This document shows, one piece after another, positions 25,572 to 33,277 of a stretch of 64,000 nucleotides of DNA. Under the pieces are notes generated by a model that saw only the letters and a list, made by a program, of their open reading frames with translations, did not search any database and was not told where the DNA came from. The stretch comes from Gemmatimonadota bacterium. Lineage in GTDB: Bacteria > Gemmatimonadota > Gemmatimonadetes > Gemmatimonadales > Gemmatimonadaceae. Numbering within the stretch: position 1 is the stretch's first letter; each line of letters starts with the position of its first letter. The stretch is from NCBI GenBank assembly GCA_027307165.1, contig DAHUXM010000003.1, forward strand, positions 1-64,000. The letters run 5' to 3'. Made by a program: the position numbers and the translations under genes.

Positions 25572-26341
25572 GGGGTGGGGATGAGATGCGCCGACGTCGC
25601 TCTCGCTCGTGCTATGAGTGCTGCGACGTAGCTCGTTGCTGGAGCGGCGTGGAGATCGGACATGGTTCCCTGTTGTTCCACTCGCCCTGATCGCATCACA
25701 GCGATTTCGTCTGCGAGACGCGCCGCCTCGGCGAGATCATGCGTGACCAGAAGCACGGTCATCCGCAGCTGGCGGCGCACATCCTGAAACGTCTCGTGCA
25801 GTTCCGCGCGCGTAATGGCGTCGAGCGCGCCGAAGGGCTCGTCGAGCAGGATCACGCCGGGCCGCGCGGCGAGTGCGCGAGCGAGAGCTACGCGCTGTCG
25901 CTGCCCGCCGGAGAGCTCGTGCGGGTAGCGGCCGCCAAACGTGTCTGGCGACAATCCGACGAGGCGAAGCGCTTCGGCAGCTGCCGATTCCGGCTCGTGC
26001 ATCTGCAGCAGCTTCGGGACGAGCGCCACATTGCGCAGCACGCGCCAGTGCGGCAGCAATCCCCCATCCTGAGGGACGTACCCAATATGACGGCGTAGCG
26101 CGATCACCGGGAGAGATCGCGCATCGATACCGCCTACCTGGATCGCTCCTGCGTCCGCCTCCGCCATGCGGTTGAAACATCGCAGGAGTGTCGTCTTGCC
26201 GGAGCCGCTCTCGCCCACGAGCGCGAGAGCCCGGGCCGCATCGACGGTAATACTCGCGCCGTCGAGGGCGAGCACATTACCGTAGCGGTGCACCACACCA
26301 TGCGCCGCGAGTGCGCGTGGTGACGACTGGCTCTCAGACAT
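25568..26341 (-). CDS. ABC transporter ATPase, betaine/choline type
   Basis: The 257-aa ATPase has Walker A GESGSGKTTLL (residues 42-52), Q-loop YVPQDGGLLPHW, signature LSGGQRQRVALARAL, Walker B VILLDEPFGALD and the switch His (LLVTHDL). The Q-loop wording is typical of the OpuA/OsmV/ProV subfamily. It is the first gene of a two-gene operon with the fused binding-protein/permease. It lacks the C-terminal CBS pair found in many osmoregulated homologues, so osmotic gating may differ. Confidence 0.9.
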   Translation of the reverse strand: MSESQSSPRALAAHGVVHRYGNVLALDGASITVDAARALALVGESGSGKTTLLRCFNRMAEADAGAIQVGGIDARSLPVIALRRHIGYVPQDGGLLPHWRVLRNVALVPKLLQMHEPESAAAEALRLVGLSPDTFGGRYPHELSGGQRQRVALARALAARPGVILLDEPFGALDAITRAELHETFQDVRRQLRMTVLLVTHDLAEAARLADEIAVMRSGRVEQQGTMSDLHAAPATSYVAALIARARATSAHLIPTP

Positions 26342-26399
26342 CGATTACGCGGGATTATCGGAGGGTGGTACGTTCACATCCGGGACTACCAGATCAAAG

Positions 26400-26421
26400 G
26401 TATGTGCTGTGGGGCACATAC
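26400..26421. promoter_or_regulatory. Inverted repeat in the divergent ABC promoter region
   Basis: GTATGTGC (26400-26407) and GCACATAC (26414-26421) form a perfect 8-bp inverted repeat around a 6-nt spacer. It lies between the divergent betaine-type and ribose-type transporter operons, 43 nt upstream of the sugar permease start. The geometry suits a dimeric repressor operator; it could also form a hairpin. Confidence 0.5.
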
Positions 26422-26463
26422 GGGTAATCAGCAGCCCCGTCGGCGGCACCAGGACCTCCCACG

Positions 26464-27621
26464 TTGACAAGTCTCGCGCCGCGGCCCATCGTTGCGCACG
26501 CCGACATCTTCTTCTTTAGTCCGCCGCACAACGTGACTTCCACCCCACTCTGGACACCGCCCCTACGCCGAGCTGCCGGCGTCGTGTTGAAATCGCAGCA
26601 GATTGGAATCGTCGCCGTCCTGATAGCGCTCGGTATCGCGCTGACATTTGCAGCCGGCTCCCATATCGACGCGGTGAGCGGCGCCCACACAAATAATTTC
26701 CTCAACGTCTATACGCTGGTGCAGATGGGCACCGACGCGAGCTCGTTCGCGATCATGGGCGTCGGGGCGACGATCGTGATCATCGCCGGCGGGATCGACC
26801 TCTCCGTCGGCGCGATCTATGCGCTGGCCGGCGTCGGGATGGCGATGGTACTTCGCGCCGTCGGTCCGATGGGGCCCGTCGCCACCGTGTTCGTCGCTCT
26901 GGCGACCTGCCTCTCCATCGCACTGCTATGCGGACTCGCCAACGGGTTCATGGTGATCGGCCTTGGCGTGCACCCGTTCATCGTCACGCTCGGGACAATG
27001 TGGGTGCTGCGCGGCGTCGCGTTCGTGGTGAGCCATGCGGAGAGCATTCTGGTACCCGGCGCGCTGACGAGCGTCGCCAAGGCACGCCTCGGTCTGCGCG
27101 CCGACCTGTACCCCGTTCCAGTGCTCGTGATGCTCATCGTGGCGGCGATCGGACAGGTGTACCTGAGCCGGACCGTGAGCGGACGCTACGTATTCGCGAT
27201 CGGTGGCAATCCGGAAGCGAGCCGCTACTCGGGACTTCGGGTGGACCGCATCAAGCTTGGTGTGTACGCGATCTCCGGACTGAGCGCTGGAATCGCGGCG
27301 TTCCTGGGCGCGTCGTTCTATGGATCTGCAACGTCGTCGGACGCGAACGGCTATGAGCTGTACGTAATAGCGGCTGCAGTGGTCGGCGGCGCGAGTCTCA
27401 TCGGCGGGAAGGGCAGCGCGATCAGCGCGATGCTGGGGGCAATTCTCATCGTCATGATCCGGCAGGCGATTCGTACATTGCATCTGGACCAGAACTACGA
27501 GTGGATCATCATTGGCAGCGCACTGATCCTGGCCGTCGTACTGGATCAGGGTGGCACCCGTCTGCTCGCGCGCCGAATGGCCGCAGTTCCCGCCACGAAA
27601 GACACATCCACTGTAACATGA
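26464..27621 (+). CDS. Ribose/arabinose-type ABC sugar transporter permease
   Basis: The 385-aa protein matches the BPD_transp_2 permease family: about ten membrane helices, the signature ATIVIIAGGIDLSVGAIYAL, HPFIVTLGTMWVLRGVAF and AIGGNPEASRYSGL. It forms the membrane channel for sugar uptake with the lipoprotein and ATPase encoded next. The assigned start is a TTG at 26464; the first 45 residues are unusual for the family, so a downstream start near residue 40 (GTG-TTG-AAA) is possible. The neighbouring arabinose genes suggest L-arabinose or an arabino-oligosaccharide as substrate. Confidence 0.88.
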   Translation: MTSLAPRPIVAHADIFFFSPPHNVTSTPLWTPPLRRAAGVVLKSQQIGIVAVLIALGIALTFAAGSHIDAVSGAHTNNFLNVYTLVQMGTDASSFAIMGVGATIVIIAGGIDLSVGAIYALAGVGMAMVLRAVGPMGPVATVFVALATCLSIALLCGLANGFMVIGLGVHPFIVTLGTMWVLRGVAFVVSHAESILVPGALTSVAKARLGLRADLYPVPVLVMLIVAAIGQVYLSRTVSGRYVFAIGGNPEASRYSGLRVDRIKLGVYAISGLSAGIAAFLGASFYGSATSSDANGYELYVIAAAVVGGASLIGGKGSAISAMLGAILIVMIRQAIRTLHLDQNYEWIIIGSALILAVVLDQGGTRLLARRMAAVPATKDTSTVT

Positions 27622-27632
27622 GAGGCGTTGTG

Positions 27633-28667
27633 ATGAACCGATCGCATGTCGTCCCCGTTCCATTCCTTCTGAGCGCTGCCGCCATGCTCGCCTGCGGGGG
27701 CTCCGGAGAAAGTGCTGCGAAGGGTGGTAGCGCGTCTTCTGGTGGCGCAAAGACGTTCACGATTGCGATGATCGCGAAGAGCTCCACCAATCCGGTGTTC
27801 CTCTCGGGACGCACCGGCGCGGACTCCGCTGCGAAGGAGCTGTCGAAACAGTATGGTGTGAACGTGCGCGTGGACTGGCTCACGCCGCCGAGCGAGGATG
27901 CAACGATTCAGGCGCAACGGATCGCGTCGGCGGTGAACAGCGGCGACAACGCGATTCTCCTCTCGGCGAGCGATGCGGGCAAGCTCATCGGAGCGGTGAA
28001 CGAAGCAGTGGACCGCGGCGTTCCGGTAATGACGTTCGATAGCGACGTCGCGGGCTCCAAACGATTCTCGTTCTACGGTGGCGACGACGAGCTGATAGGC
28101 AAGCAGGTGATGCAGGAGCTGGCCAGGCAGATGAACGGCAAAGGCCGGATCGCAATTCTCGGCGGAAGTCAGAATGCGCCGAACCTGCAGAAGCGCATCG
28201 AGGGAGTGAAGAACGAGGCGAAGAATTACCCCGGCATCACTATCGTCAACACATTCTACCACGAGGAAACTCCGCAGGACGCCGCGGCGGAAGTGGTGCG
28301 CGCGCAGAACGCATATCCGGGCATTCAGGGTTGGGCGATGATCGGTGGATGGGCACTTTTTACAAAGGCTCTTCTGACAGATCTCGATCCCGCCCGACTC
28401 AAGATTGTGTCCGTGGACGCGTTACCTGCCGAGCTGCCATACGTGGATAAAGGTCTTGCGCCCGTGCTCCTCGCACAACCGACGTATCTCTGGGGTTACG
28501 TCTCCGTGAAGACGATCTTCGATCACGTCTATCTGCACAAGGATGTACCGCCTCACGTACAGATGGATCTCGTGCGCGTATCGAAGGACAATCTCGGCAC
28601 GTGGGCCCGCCAGTTGAAAGCGTGGGGATTCACCGACGTCGATCCGAAATATCTCGCGATGAAGTAA
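27633..28667 (+). CDS. Sugar-binding lipoprotein of ribose-type ABC transporter
   Basis: The 344-aa protein starts at an ATG with AGAGG seven nucleotides upstream. It has a lipoprotein signal (MLAC lipobox, Cys at about residue 21), a Gly/Ser linker, then a Peripla_BP_4 domain: FTIAMIAKSSTNPVFLSG, LLSASDAGKLIGAVNEAVDRGVPVMTFDSDV, and the hinge AILGGSQNAPNLQKRIEGV. It captures the sugar outside the inner membrane. It lies 11 nt after the permease and 356 nt before the ATPase gene, a gap filled with hairpin repeats. Confidence 0.92.
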   Translation: MNRSHVVPVPFLLSAAAMLACGGSGESAAKGGSASSGGAKTFTIAMIAKSSTNPVFLSGRTGADSAAKELSKQYGVNVRVDWLTPPSEDATIQAQRIASAVNSGDNAILLSASDAGKLIGAVNEAVDRGVPVMTFDSDVAGSKRFSFYGGDDELIGKQVMQELARQMNGKGRIAILGGSQNAPNLQKRIEGVKNEAKNYPGITIVNTFYHEETPQDAAAEVVRAQNAYPGIQGWAMIGGWALFTKALLTDLDPARLKIVSVDALPAELPYVDKGLAPVLLAQPTYLWGYVSVKTIFDHVYLHKDVPPHVQMDLVRVSKDNLGTWARQLKAWGFTDVDPKYLAMK

Positions 28668-28702
28668 CTACAGGAGTAATCGTCATTCCAGCACTGGCAA
28701 TC

Positions 28703-28727
28703 GTCATTCCCGCGAAAGCGGGAATCC
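28703..28727. repeat. Single hairpin element, inverted relative to the following array
   Basis: ATTCCCGCGAAAGCGGGAAT is a palindrome with a 9-10 bp stem. It is the same element as in the 28781-29003 array but on the other strand, so the two could also pair with each other. It lies 36 nt after the sugar-binding protein stop. Confidence 0.85.
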
Positions 28728-28780
28728 ATCTGCTGCCGCGAAACTTCCCGCCATTGCCTCATCCAGAGATCGATAACATG

Positions 28781-29003
28781 GATTCCCGCTTTCGCGGGAA
28801 TGACGGACTAGCACGATCCCGCTTTCGCGGGAATGACGGGCGAGCACGATCCCGCTTTCGCGGGAATGACGGACTAGCACGATCCCGCTTTCGCGGGAAT
28901 GACGGACTAGCACGATCCCGCTTTCGCGGGAATGACGGAGTAACACGGCCTCGCTTTCGCGGGAATGACTGAATAACACGCTTCCGCTTTTGCGGTGGCG
29001 CCG
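28781..29003. repeat. Seven 33-bp tandem repeats of a CCCGCTTTCGCGGG hairpin
   Basis: The core CCCGCTTTCGCGGGAATGAC recurs at 28785, 28818, 28851, 28884 and 28917, then in degenerate form at 28950 and 28983, with an exact 33-bp period. The linkers are nearly identical (GGACTAGCACGAT), which excludes a CRISPR array. Each core is a hairpin of the widespread REP/dRS3-like kind. The array sits inside an ABC transporter operon, between the binding-protein and ATPase genes, where such hairpins are known to stabilise the upstream mRNA and lower downstream expression. Confidence 0.92.
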
Positions 29004-29023
29004 GAGTCGATTCAGGGGCACAC

Positions 29024-30526
29024 ATGGCGGCGATTTCGTTCTCACACATCACCAAACGCTTTCCGGGAGCTCTTGCGCTTTCGAACGTGAGCTTCGACGT
29101 GCGCGCCGGCTCCTGTCACGCAGTGTGCGGTGAGAATGGCGCCGGCAAGAGTACGCTGGGAAAGATTCTGGCGGGACTGCAGCGACCTGACGACGGGGAG
29201 ATCCAGCTGGAAGGTCGTCCTGCTCGATTCGACAGTCCACGTGATGCGCTCGCGTCGGGCGTGGCGATGGTGCATCAGGAGCTCGCGTTCTGCGAGAATC
29301 TCACCGTTGCCGAGAATCTCTGTCTCGGCAAGCTTCCACGTCGGTTCGGGTTCGTTCGACGTGACGTCACGCACAGCCGCGCGAAGGAGTTGCTGGCGAC
29401 CATCGGTGCGACGATCGATCCGTCGCGGCCGATGGACACCCTCACGGTTGCTGAGCAGCAGCTCGTGCAGATCGCGGGTGCCGTCGGAGCCGGCGCCAGG
29501 GTCATCGTGTTCGACGAGCCCACCAGCAGCCTGGGCGGCGATGACGCCGAGCGACTCTTTACGCTGATTGGCGAACTGCAGGCGCGCGGTGTTACGATCA
29601 TCTACGTCTCGCACCGAATGATGGAAATTCACCGGCTGTGCGATGAGATCACCGTGCTCCGGGATGGCCAGCATGTAGTCACGCGTCCGGCTAACGAATT
29701 GGATGAGGGCGCACTCATCCAACTAATGATCGGGCGCCGGCTGGAGCAGTATTTCCCGACGGCGGCAGGCGAGGAGCGCGGAGAAGAGCGTCTGCGTGTT
29801 GAAGGACTCGCGCGCGGCGCAGCGTTCTCCGGCGTTTCGTTCACGCTGCACGCGGGCGAAGTACTCGGCTTGGCCGGACTGATCGGCGCAGGACGCTCGG
29901 AGATCGCGCAATCCATCTTCGGGCTCGAGCCGGCGACGCATGGAACGGTCTGGGTACGCGGTGTACGTGCCGCAATCCGTTCGGCGCGGGACGCAGTGCG
30001 GTTGCGTATCGGGTTCGTTCCCGAGGATCGCAAGAAGCAGGGCCTCGTTCTCTCGATGCGCACCGGGGAGAACAGCACGTTGCCGACATTGCCGCTCTTC
30101 GCACGCATGGGCTGGATCGACAGGACGCGAGAGAGCGGTGTGATCCAACAGCTGTTCGAACGGCTTCGCGTACGTGCGACGCCACAAGCCGTTACCGCCG
30201 AGTTGTCGGGCGGTAATCAGCAGAAGATCGTGATGGCAAAATGGCTCGCCGCCGATTGCGACATACTCATACTCGACGAGCCAACGCGTGGGGTGGATGT
30301 CGGAGCCAAGGCGGAGTTGCACGCCTGGATCGACGAGCTGGCGTCGCGTGGATGCGCAGTGTTGCTCATCTCGAGCGAGCTGCCCGAGCTGATCAATCTC
30401 TCGACGCGCATCCTCGTGCTGCGAAACGGCCGCGTCGTCGGCGAAGTCTCTCGCTCCGACGTGACGCAGGAAGGTCTCCTGCGGTTGATGACCGGTACCG
30501 CCGCAACGGCGTTACCGGCTGCGTGA
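29024..30526 (+). CDS. Ribose/arabinose-type ABC transporter ATPase, two nucleotide-binding domains
   Basis: The 500-aa tandem ATPase has a first Walker A (GENGAGKSTLGKILAG) near residue 38 and Walker B (VIVFDEPTSSLG) near 160. The second domain runs from about 255 with a typical degenerate P-loop (GLIGAGRSEIAQ), signature LSGGNQQKIVMAKWL and Walker B LILDEPTRGVDVGAK. This is the RbsA/XylG/AraG subfamily that powers monosaccharide importers. AGGGG lies upstream of the ATG. The hairpin array before it probably reduces its expression relative to the binding protein. Confidence 0.93.
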   Translation: MAAISFSHITKRFPGALALSNVSFDVRAGSCHAVCGENGAGKSTLGKILAGLQRPDDGEIQLEGRPARFDSPRDALASGVAMVHQELAFCENLTVAENLCLGKLPRRFGFVRRDVTHSRAKELLATIGATIDPSRPMDTLTVAEQQLVQIAGAVGAGARVIVFDEPTSSLGGDDAERLFTLIGELQARGVTIIYVSHRMMEIHRLCDEITVLRDGQHVVTRPANELDEGALIQLMIGRRLEQYFPTAAGEERGEERLRVEGLARGAAFSGVSFTLHAGEVLGLAGLIGAGRSEIAQSIFGLEPATHGTVWVRGVRAAIRSARDAVRLRIGFVPEDRKKQGLVLSMRTGENSTLPTLPLFARMGWIDRTRESGVIQQLFERLRVRATPQAVTAELSGGNQQKIVMAKWLAADCDILILDEPTRGVDVGAKAELHAWIDELASRGCAVLLISSELPELINLSTRILVLRNGRVVGEVSRSDVTQEGLLRLMTGTAATALPAA

Positions 30527-30568
30527 ACGGAGTGTCATTGCGTGACGCTGGCGTCGCGTGGTGTGGCG

Positions 30569-33100
30569 TTATGGGAGCGCGTCTCCTCGCGTCATTCGCA
30601 CTCCGAACACCGCCGCGATCTGGCTTCCCTCCGCGGCCTGAAAGCGCACCGTGACCTTGGACTTGCCCTGCACCAGTGCGGTCGGCACGGGATACCGCAC
30701 ATCGTAGAATTGGCCAGGGTCGGTCCGCTCTACCTTCTGCTCGGCGATCTGCTGGCCGTCGACCAGAATATCGAACGTGGCTGGCGAGGTGCGACGGTCC
30801 GCCGTGTAGTACGTCGCGACGAGGACCATCGGGTGCCCCGCTTCGACCGGTAGATCGTAGGAAAACCAGCTTCGTCCCGCGCGCGCAGTGCGTCCGAGCA
30901 CGTGCTGCGGGGTCGCGTCCTTGCCGCCCTGGTAGTCGAACGACTGTTCGGTAGAGGTTTCTCCGGGACGGACAAAGGCAACTGTCGCAGCTTCGAGCTT
31001 GCGCTGGCGCTCCGCGTCGTGCGCGTACTCTGCTTTCTGTGCCGTCCACTGGTCTGGGGTGAGGAGATCCCAGTACGTCGAGTAGGTGCGCTCGTGCAGC
31101 CGATAGAACGGCACGAGATCGACTTCGTGCGCGATTCCGGCCACGTTCGGCTCGTGACCCACGCCCACGGTTCGGAACCGGCCTGGCTCGCCCGGCACGG
31201 GCTTGATCCAGTTCTCGACCGGAACGTTGGCTGCGACGAAGACCGGCACTACCACGGGATCGTGCACTCCCTCGTTTTCTCCGTCACCGTTGTCGTCTTC
31301 ACGATGCGGCGGCTCGGGGCCCAGGTCGCCCGCGAGCACGAATGGTCCCCACATGATCGCGACGCGCTGCGGCATGTCTGGGGTTGGTTCCAGTCGGAGA
31401 GTCTTGGGCAGTGTGACTTCCACGACATCGCCGCTGTGCCAGGTGCGTTTCACCTCCACGTACGATCCCACCGGCACGGGCGAGCTGTACATGGGGTGTC
31501 GTGCTGGTCCCCGCGCGGCGTCAGCGGGCTTGGGCGTCTCCGCTGGGTTCGTGACCGTCTTGCCGTTGACCTTCACCGAGTAGCCATCGCCGGCCCAGTA
31601 GGGTCGACGCATCGCGAGCGTGAACTGTCTGGGCCGCTGCAATTTGAGAGTGAGCCGGGCCGTTTCGCCTTCGGGGAAGTCGCTTTCCATCGCGAGGTGT
31701 ACGCCCGCCGCTGGCCAGTTCGCGGTGGACGGTGCGTAGATGTTCACCCACAGCTTGTCGCCGGACTCGTAGTACATACCGTCGCCGGCGAGTGCGTGAT
31801 TCTCCATGCCCGTGCCAACGCAGCACGTGAAGCTGTGCAGCATGTCCTGATATTCGTGCGTAACTCCGGGGCCCACGGGCACCATGTAGCACATGCGCGA
31901 ATTGTCCGGATTGATGGACGCCATCGCATGATTGAACAGCGCGCGCTCGTGAAAATCCGCGTAGTGCACATCGGGCGTCACGGAGAACATCTGCCGGGAC
32001 ATCTTGAGCATGTTGTAGACGTTGCACGACTCCGCGGTGCGGCCGTGCACGCGTGCGCCGAGGCGATCGGGCGGACCGAAATATTCGTCCGTGCCGTCAC
32101 CGCCGGTGGAGAAACTGTGGTGTTGCGCTACCTGATCGTAGAAGAACGCGGCGGCCAGAAGATCGGGCACCTGTTGCGTGTACGCATATCTGGCAGCCGA
32201 TCCGATGAGCTTGGGGATCTGCGTGTTGGCGTGTTTGCCGTTGAGCACGTCTTCATGACGTTGCAGCGGCTGAATGAACGCAGTGTGCTCGAAGTCATAT
32301 GAGAGATTCAGCCAGCGCTGATCGCCGGTGTCTGCGTACAGATCGACCAGCACTTCATTCATTCCGCCGAACTCGGTATCGAGCATGTGTTGTATCTGCT
32401 CGTTGTCGAGGCCGGACAGGATTCCCTGCGCCCATTCCGCGAATTTCGTCTCGACGTTCAGAGCCGTTCTGTTGCCTGTGAAGCGATATGCATCGCGCAG
32501 TCCGGCGAAGGTCTTGTGCAGCGTGTACCAGGGTGACCACTGGCCGTTGAGGTCGAATGGAGCCGTCTTGATCTCGCCCTTTGCGAGTGCGTTGAAACAC
32601 TGCCGTCCGCCTTCGAGCGCGCTGAGGTAGCCGTCGCCGTGCTTGTCCTGCACCAGCTTGAGCTCGGTGACGATGTAGTCCACGCGATCCTTGAAACGCC
32701 TGTCACCGGTTGCGGACCACATCGCGCTGGTCGCCGAGAGATAGTGGCCTGCGATGTGACCGGTGAGATTGCGACCGCCGCCGTCCCAGCCACCGTACGG
32801 CTTTGCCCTGGGCGTGAGGCCGGCGTTCTGGCGGTAGTACGCCAGCATTCGATCGGGCTCCAGCTCGAGCAGATATCTGATGTCGGCGTCCTGCGCCTGT
32901 TTGAGCGGGCCACCGAGGAGACGCACCCCATCGAGGGGCAGCGGGCGCGCCGCCAGAATCTGATTCCGTGGCGGCTGCAGCAGCTTGCTCCCGGGCGCGG
33001 TCACCCCTGCTTCCGCAACTCCGCTCGCAATGGAATCGAGCAATGAAACCGCGCCTGCCCCCAGGCCCAGTTTAAGAACATTACGGCGGGACAACGTCAT
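30569..33100 (-). CDS. Tat-exported GH127 beta-L-arabinofuranosidase (DUF1680)
   Basis: The 843-aa protein begins with a Tat signal (SRRNVLKLGLG). The start is an ATG at 33100 with GAGGAG seven nucleotides upstream; longer readings run into the promoter. The alpha/alpha-barrel domain contains the zinc-site residues known from HypBA1: Glu and Cys in AESCNVYNMLK near residue 400, and the adjacent Cys pair in SFTCCVGTGMENH near 460. The C-terminal third holds beta-sandwich domains (DUF4986-like). It should release L-arabinofuranose from arabinan or arabinosylated glycoproteins. It is divergent from the DUF6259-like/araD pair. Confidence 0.92.
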   Translation of the reverse strand: MTLSRRNVLKLGLGAGAVSLLDSIASGVAEAGVTAPGSKLLQPPRNQILAARPLPLDGVRLLGGPLKQAQDADIRYLLELEPDRMLAYYRQNAGLTPRAKPYGGWDGGGRNLTGHIAGHYLSATSAMWSATGDRRFKDRVDYIVTELKLVQDKHGDGYLSALEGGRQCFNALAKGEIKTAPFDLNGQWSPWYTLHKTFAGLRDAYRFTGNRTALNVETKFAEWAQGILSGLDNEQIQHMLDTEFGGMNEVLVDLYADTGDQRWLNLSYDFEHTAFIQPLQRHEDVLNGKHANTQIPKLIGSAARYAYTQQVPDLLAAAFFYDQVAQHHSFSTGGDGTDEYFGPPDRLGARVHGRTAESCNVYNMLKMSRQMFSVTPDVHYADFHERALFNHAMASINPDNSRMCYMVPVGPGVTHEYQDMLHSFTCCVGTGMENHALAGDGMYYESGDKLWVNIYAPSTANWPAAGVHLAMESDFPEGETARLTLKLQRPRQFTLAMRRPYWAGDGYSVKVNGKTVTNPAETPKPADAARGPARHPMYSSPVPVGSYVEVKRTWHSGDVVEVTLPKTLRLEPTPDMPQRVAIMWGPFVLAGDLGPEPPHREDDNGDGENEGVHDPVVVPVFVAANVPVENWIKPVPGEPGRFRTVGVGHEPNVAGIAHEVDLVPFYRLHERTYSTYWDLLTPDQWTAQKAEYAHDAERQRKLEAATVAFVRPGETSTEQSFDYQGGKDATPQHVLGRTARAGRSWFSYDLPVEAGHPMVLVATYYTADRRTSPATFDILVDGQQIAEQKVERTDPGQFYDVRYPVPTALVQGKSKVTVRFQAAEGSQIAAVFGVRMTRGDALP

Positions 33101-33203
33101 GGAACGCTCCTCGTGATTCGCCTGCGAGATTTGCCTGCTCAGCGTGTTGAAGGGGAGACAATGGCAGCCGAAGTGCTGGCGCTCGATTCTCCTCTCGGAT
33201 ATA

Positions 33204-33235
33204 GTATACCGAACATGACACGGATTGGCCGTGTC
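33204..33235. promoter_or_regulatory. GTATAC site and GACACGG inverted repeat between divergent arabinose genes
   Basis: TCGGATATAGTATACCGA, centred on GTATAC at 33204-33209, is near-palindromic and resembles the sites upstream of the GH31 and isomerase genes. Just beside it GACACGG-N5-CCGTGTC (33217-33235) is a second perfect 7-bp inverted repeat. Both lie between the GH127 gene and the DUF6259-like gene and are good operator candidates. Confidence 0.55.
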
Positions 33236-33277
33236 GGTGGGCCACACCCGGCAGCACTCGATGCGAGGTCTTGATTC

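Noticed and set aside
28781-29003. CRISPR-like regular array
   Set aside because: The linkers between hairpins are almost identical rather than unique spacers, the period is only 33 bp, and no cas gene is near.
28601-29055. Open frames on both strands through the hairpin repeats
   Set aside because: They exist only because the repeat length is a multiple of three; the peptides are pure repeat translations without ribosome-binding sites.
30902-32302. Long plus-strand frame of about 466 codons inside the GH127 gene
   Set aside because: Antisense shadow in GC-rich DNA; the minus strand has conserved active-site residues.
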